From assembly GCA_910586805.1 (NCBI GenBank), contig CAJUJC010000098.1, positions 1 to 6,721 on the forward strand: 6,721 nucleotides of DNA. Direction: 5' to 3'. Numbering within the stretch: the stretch's first letter is position 1; each line of letters starts with the position of its first letter. The stretch is from an uncultured Erysipelotrichales bacterium. GTDB lineage: Bacteria > Bacillota_I > Bacilli_A > Erysipelotrichales > Coprobacillaceae. This document shows positions 4,876 to 6,721 of the stretch, in pieces. Under the pieces are notes generated by a model. It saw nothing but the letters and a program-made list of their open reading frames with translations. It searched no databases and was not told where the DNA came from. The position numbers were made by a program, and so were the translations under genes.

Positions 4876-5983
4876 TGTCTTCCTCCTTAACAATAGACTT
4901 CAAATATGCATAAACACAATCATCCAAATCACCGTCTAAAATATTTTTTGGATTGTTTGTTTCATATAAACTACGATTATCTTTAACCATTGAATAAGGA
5001 TGTAAAACATAAGAACGAATTTGACTACCCCATTCAATCGCTTTTTGCTCACCTTTAATATCACTTAATTGAGATGCCTGTTCTTCCAACATTCTTTGAT
5101 ATAATTTAGATTTTAACATAATCATAGCTTGTTCTCTATTCTGAATTTGAGAACGTTGTGATTGACACGTCACAACAATATTTGTAGGAATATGTGTAAT
5201 ACGAATAGCTGAATCGGTTTTATTAATATGTTGTCCACCTGCACCTGATGCACGATAAGTATCAATTCTTAAATCATTTTGATTTATTTCAATTTCAATA
5301 TCATTATCAAATTCAGGCATCACATCAACCGATGCAAAGGATGTATGTCTTCTTTTTGATGAGTCAAAAGGAGAAATTCTTACCAATCGATGAACACCTT
5401 TTTCTGCTTTTAAATGTCCATAGGCATTATAACCAACAAAACGTATTGTAACAGATTTTAATCCTGCTTCTTCTCCATCTAAATAATCTAAAACTTCAAC
5501 TTTCCAACCTTTTTTATCACCATATCTTTGATACATTCTCATAAGCATAGAAGCCCAATCTTGAGATTCTGTTCCACCTGCACCTGGATGAATTTCAACA
5601 ATAGCATTATGTTTATCATATTCTTCTGAAAATAATAATGTTTTTTCAAATTCTTCTAATTCCTGTATAAATGTTTCATAATCAGTATCTAATGCTTCTT
5701 TAAAATCATCATCTTCAGTTTCTTTTACTAATAAATAAGTTTCATCTAATTCAATGAATGTATCTTCAAGATGTGTATAAGCATCTACTGTTTTTTTCAT
5801 TTCATTTAACTGATCATATATTTTTTTTGCATGATCTGGATCATTCCAAAAATCATCTTCTAATGTTTGAACTGTTAATCCTTCAATTTCCCTTTTTAAT
5901 GCTTCAATATCAATAGAAACAAATAATTCTTTGAGTAATAAACGGGCTTTTTCAAGCCCATTTTTAATTTCGTATAATTCCAT
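4868..5983 (-). CDS. prfB: Peptide chain release factor 2 (RF2), no frameshift
   Basis: RF2 recognises UAA and UGA in the ribosomal A site and triggers peptide release. The 371-residue protein is full-length. The UGA/UAA-reading tripeptide SPF is at 204-206, in the conserved VRISPFDSSKRRHTSF context. The catalytic GGQ loop is at 249-251 (SGAGGQHINKTDSAI). The helical domain 1 occupies about 1-110, and an HPGAGGTESQDWASML segment opens domain 2 at about 132. In most bacteria prfB has an in-frame UGA near codon 25 that needs a +1 shift. Here codons 20-27 read LFVSIDIE in one continuous frame, with neither UGA nor an internal AGGGGG. ATG at 5983 overlaps the secA stop as TAATG, with AAGG a few bases upstream inside secA. 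Confidence 0.95.
   Translation of the reverse strand: MELYEIKNGLEKARLLLKELFVSIDIEALKREIEGLTVQTLEDDFWNDPDHAKKIYDQLNEMKKTVDAYTHLEDTFIELDETYLLVKETEDDDFKEALDTDYETFIQELEEFEKTLLFSEEYDKHNAIVEIHPGAGGTESQDWASMLMRMYQRYGDKKGWKVEVLDYLDGEEAGLKSVTIRFVGYNAYGHLKAEKGVHRLVRISPFDSSKRRHTSFASVDVMPEFDNDIEIEINQNDLRIDTYRASGAGGQHINKTDSAIRITHIPTNIVVTCQSQRSQIQNREQAMIMLKSKLYQRMLEEQASQLSDIKGEQKAIEWGSQIRSYVLHPYSMVKDNRSLYETNNPKNILDGDLDDCVYAYLKSIVKEEDNA
4882..4888 (-). promoter_or_regulatory. Ribosome binding site that fixes the yitT start
   Basis: The minus strand reads AAGGAGG, a perfect anti-16S match, six bases before ATG at 4875. It lies inside the last codons of prfB and downstream of the alternative start at 4893, which it therefore argues against. 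Confidence 0.85.
5944..5959 (-). other. GC-rich hairpin early in prfB coding sequence
   Basis: On the minus strand GGGCTT (5959-5954) pairs with AAGCCC (5949-5944) around a GAAA tetraloop, at bases +25 to +40 of prfB. It is unusually GC-rich for this gene. No T-run follows, so it is not a terminator. It could slow initiation or elongation on prfB; this is inferred only from the sequence. Confidence 0.4.
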
Positions 5984-6721
5984 TATTCCTTAAATTCAAT
6001 TTCAATTTTAACACTTTGAATTTGTTGTTCTTGTTCACTATTAGGAGCAATACCCATATGAACAATTGTTCTAGAGATATCTTCGGAAATTGATTTTGTC
6101 ATTTCTTCAAACATATAGAATGCTTCTTCGGTATATTCTTGCAATGGATCTCTTTGGGCATATGCTCTTAAATAGATACCATTTCTAAGTTTTTGCATAG
6201 CATCAATGTGATTAATCCATGTATGATCAATAATACCTAATAAAACACGTCTTTCATAATCAAGTTTAATTTCAGCAGGTAAATCTTTATTAAATCGATT
6301 TTGATATTGTAAATAAACAATTTCAGATAAACTTTTTATTAATTTTTGAGGATCATTTTCTACAGCCTCTTTATTCTTAGGAACCAAATGAGTTAACAAT
6401 GTATAATTTTTTGAAATATAATTCATAGCTCCTTCGACATCCACAATTTCTTGTTTGCCATCATTCCTTGTAAACTTATGAACAGTTGCTTCTACAGATT
6501 GAACAAACATTCCCTTAACAATTTCATTCAAATCACTTTGAGACATAATATCATCACGTTCTTTATACATAATTTCACGTTGTTGTCTCATCACATCATC
6601 ATACTGTAATAACTGTTTACGAATATCAAAGTTCTGTCCTTCAACACGTTTTTGTGCACCTTCAATTGATTTTGTTACCATTTTACTTTCAATAGCTTCA
6701 TCATCTAAATAACCAGTAAAT
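5983..6721 (-). CDS. secA: Preprotein translocase ATPase SecA, C-terminal part
   Basis: SecA is the cytoplasmic motor that pushes unfolded preproteins through SecYEG. Only the last 245 codons are in the window; the frame stays open to the right edge, so the Met at 6681 is internal. Visible parts are the end of the second nucleotide-binding fold and the start of the helical scaffold (GAQKRVEGQNFDIRK, then LLQYDDVMRQQRE), the helical wing region, and the scaffold/two-helix-finger segment (DHTWINHIDAMQKLRNGIYL and AYAQRDPLQEY, starting at about visible residue 165). About 22 polar residues follow the last helix and the protein ends in FKE. The usual C-terminal zinc-binding motif (CxCGSGKKYKxCC type) is absent. 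It is the first visible gene of the secA-prfB-yitT operon. Confidence 0.95.
   Translation of the reverse strand, partial: FTGYLDDEAIESKMVTKSIEGAQKRVEGQNFDIRKQLLQYDDVMRQQREIMYKERDDIMSQSDLNEIVKGMFVQSVEATVHKFTRNDGKQEIVDVEGAMNYISKNYTLLTHLVPKNKEAVENDPQKLIKSLSEIVYLQYQNRFNKDLPAEIKLDYERRVLLGIIDHTWINHIDAMQKLRNGIYLRAYAQRDPLQEYTEEAFYMFEEMTKSISEDISRTIVHMGIAPNSEQEQQIQSVKIEIEFKE

Noticed and set aside
3994..4893. Longer yitT start at 4893
   Set aside because: It would lie upstream of the perfect AAGGAGG at 4888-4882, which is correctly spaced for ATG at 4875, and would add only MLRRKT.
5248..5451. Plus-strand open frame inside prfB
   Set aside because: It is antisense to the conserved SPF and GGQ region of RF2 and has no ribosome binding site.
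5983..6681. Separate 232-residue gene starting at 6681
   Set aside because: The frame continues upstream to the window edge with SecA-like sequence, so the Met at 6681 is internal to secA.

Overview
This is a low-GC, gene-dense segment of a Gram-positive-type chromosome. The gene set and protein sequences (SecA, RF2, FtsE/FtsX, a YitT-family membrane protein and a PgsA-type phosphatidyltransferase) point to Bacillota. An Erysipelotrichia-like gut anaerobe is my best guess, but that is an impression from protein style and not a computed placement. UGA is used as a normal stop codon here, which fits the presence of RF2.

Almost everything is on the minus strand, so it reads from right to left. 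At the right edge is the 3' part of secA. It is followed without a gap by prfB (start overlapping the secA stop as TAATG) and then a YitT-family membrane protein gene (start overlapping the prfB stop by 8 bases). These three look like one translationally coupled operon ending in a terminator at 3907-3931. A small plus-strand zinc-ribbon gene (3693-3884) converges on them with its own terminator. Between this gene and ftsE are divergent promoters. ftsE and ftsX overlap by 14 bases and form the second operon, ended by a terminator whose stem contains the ftsX stop codon.

Left of ftsX is a decayed P-loop nucleotide-kinase-like gene (about 1479-1954) with a frameshift in its Walker A motif and an in-frame stop. 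Next comes a CDP-alcohol phosphatidyltransferase gene (probably pgsA) with a near-consensus sigma-A promoter. After that are an unrecognised 126-residue helical protein and a 60-residue two-helix membrane protein resembling LiaI/LiaF-type membrane segments. The last 50 bases at the left edge are much more GC-rich and hairpin-prone than the rest and may be the edge of a structured RNA or mobile element.

The window is mostly housekeeping: protein export, translation termination, envelope lipid synthesis and division-linked cell-wall control. I do not see a new defence or biosynthetic system. The points most worth a second look are: a prfB without the usual programmed frameshift; a SecA without its zinc-binding tail; terminators that embed stop codons or the next gene's promoter; very short predicted 5' leaders; the kinase-like pseudogene; and the odd left edge.
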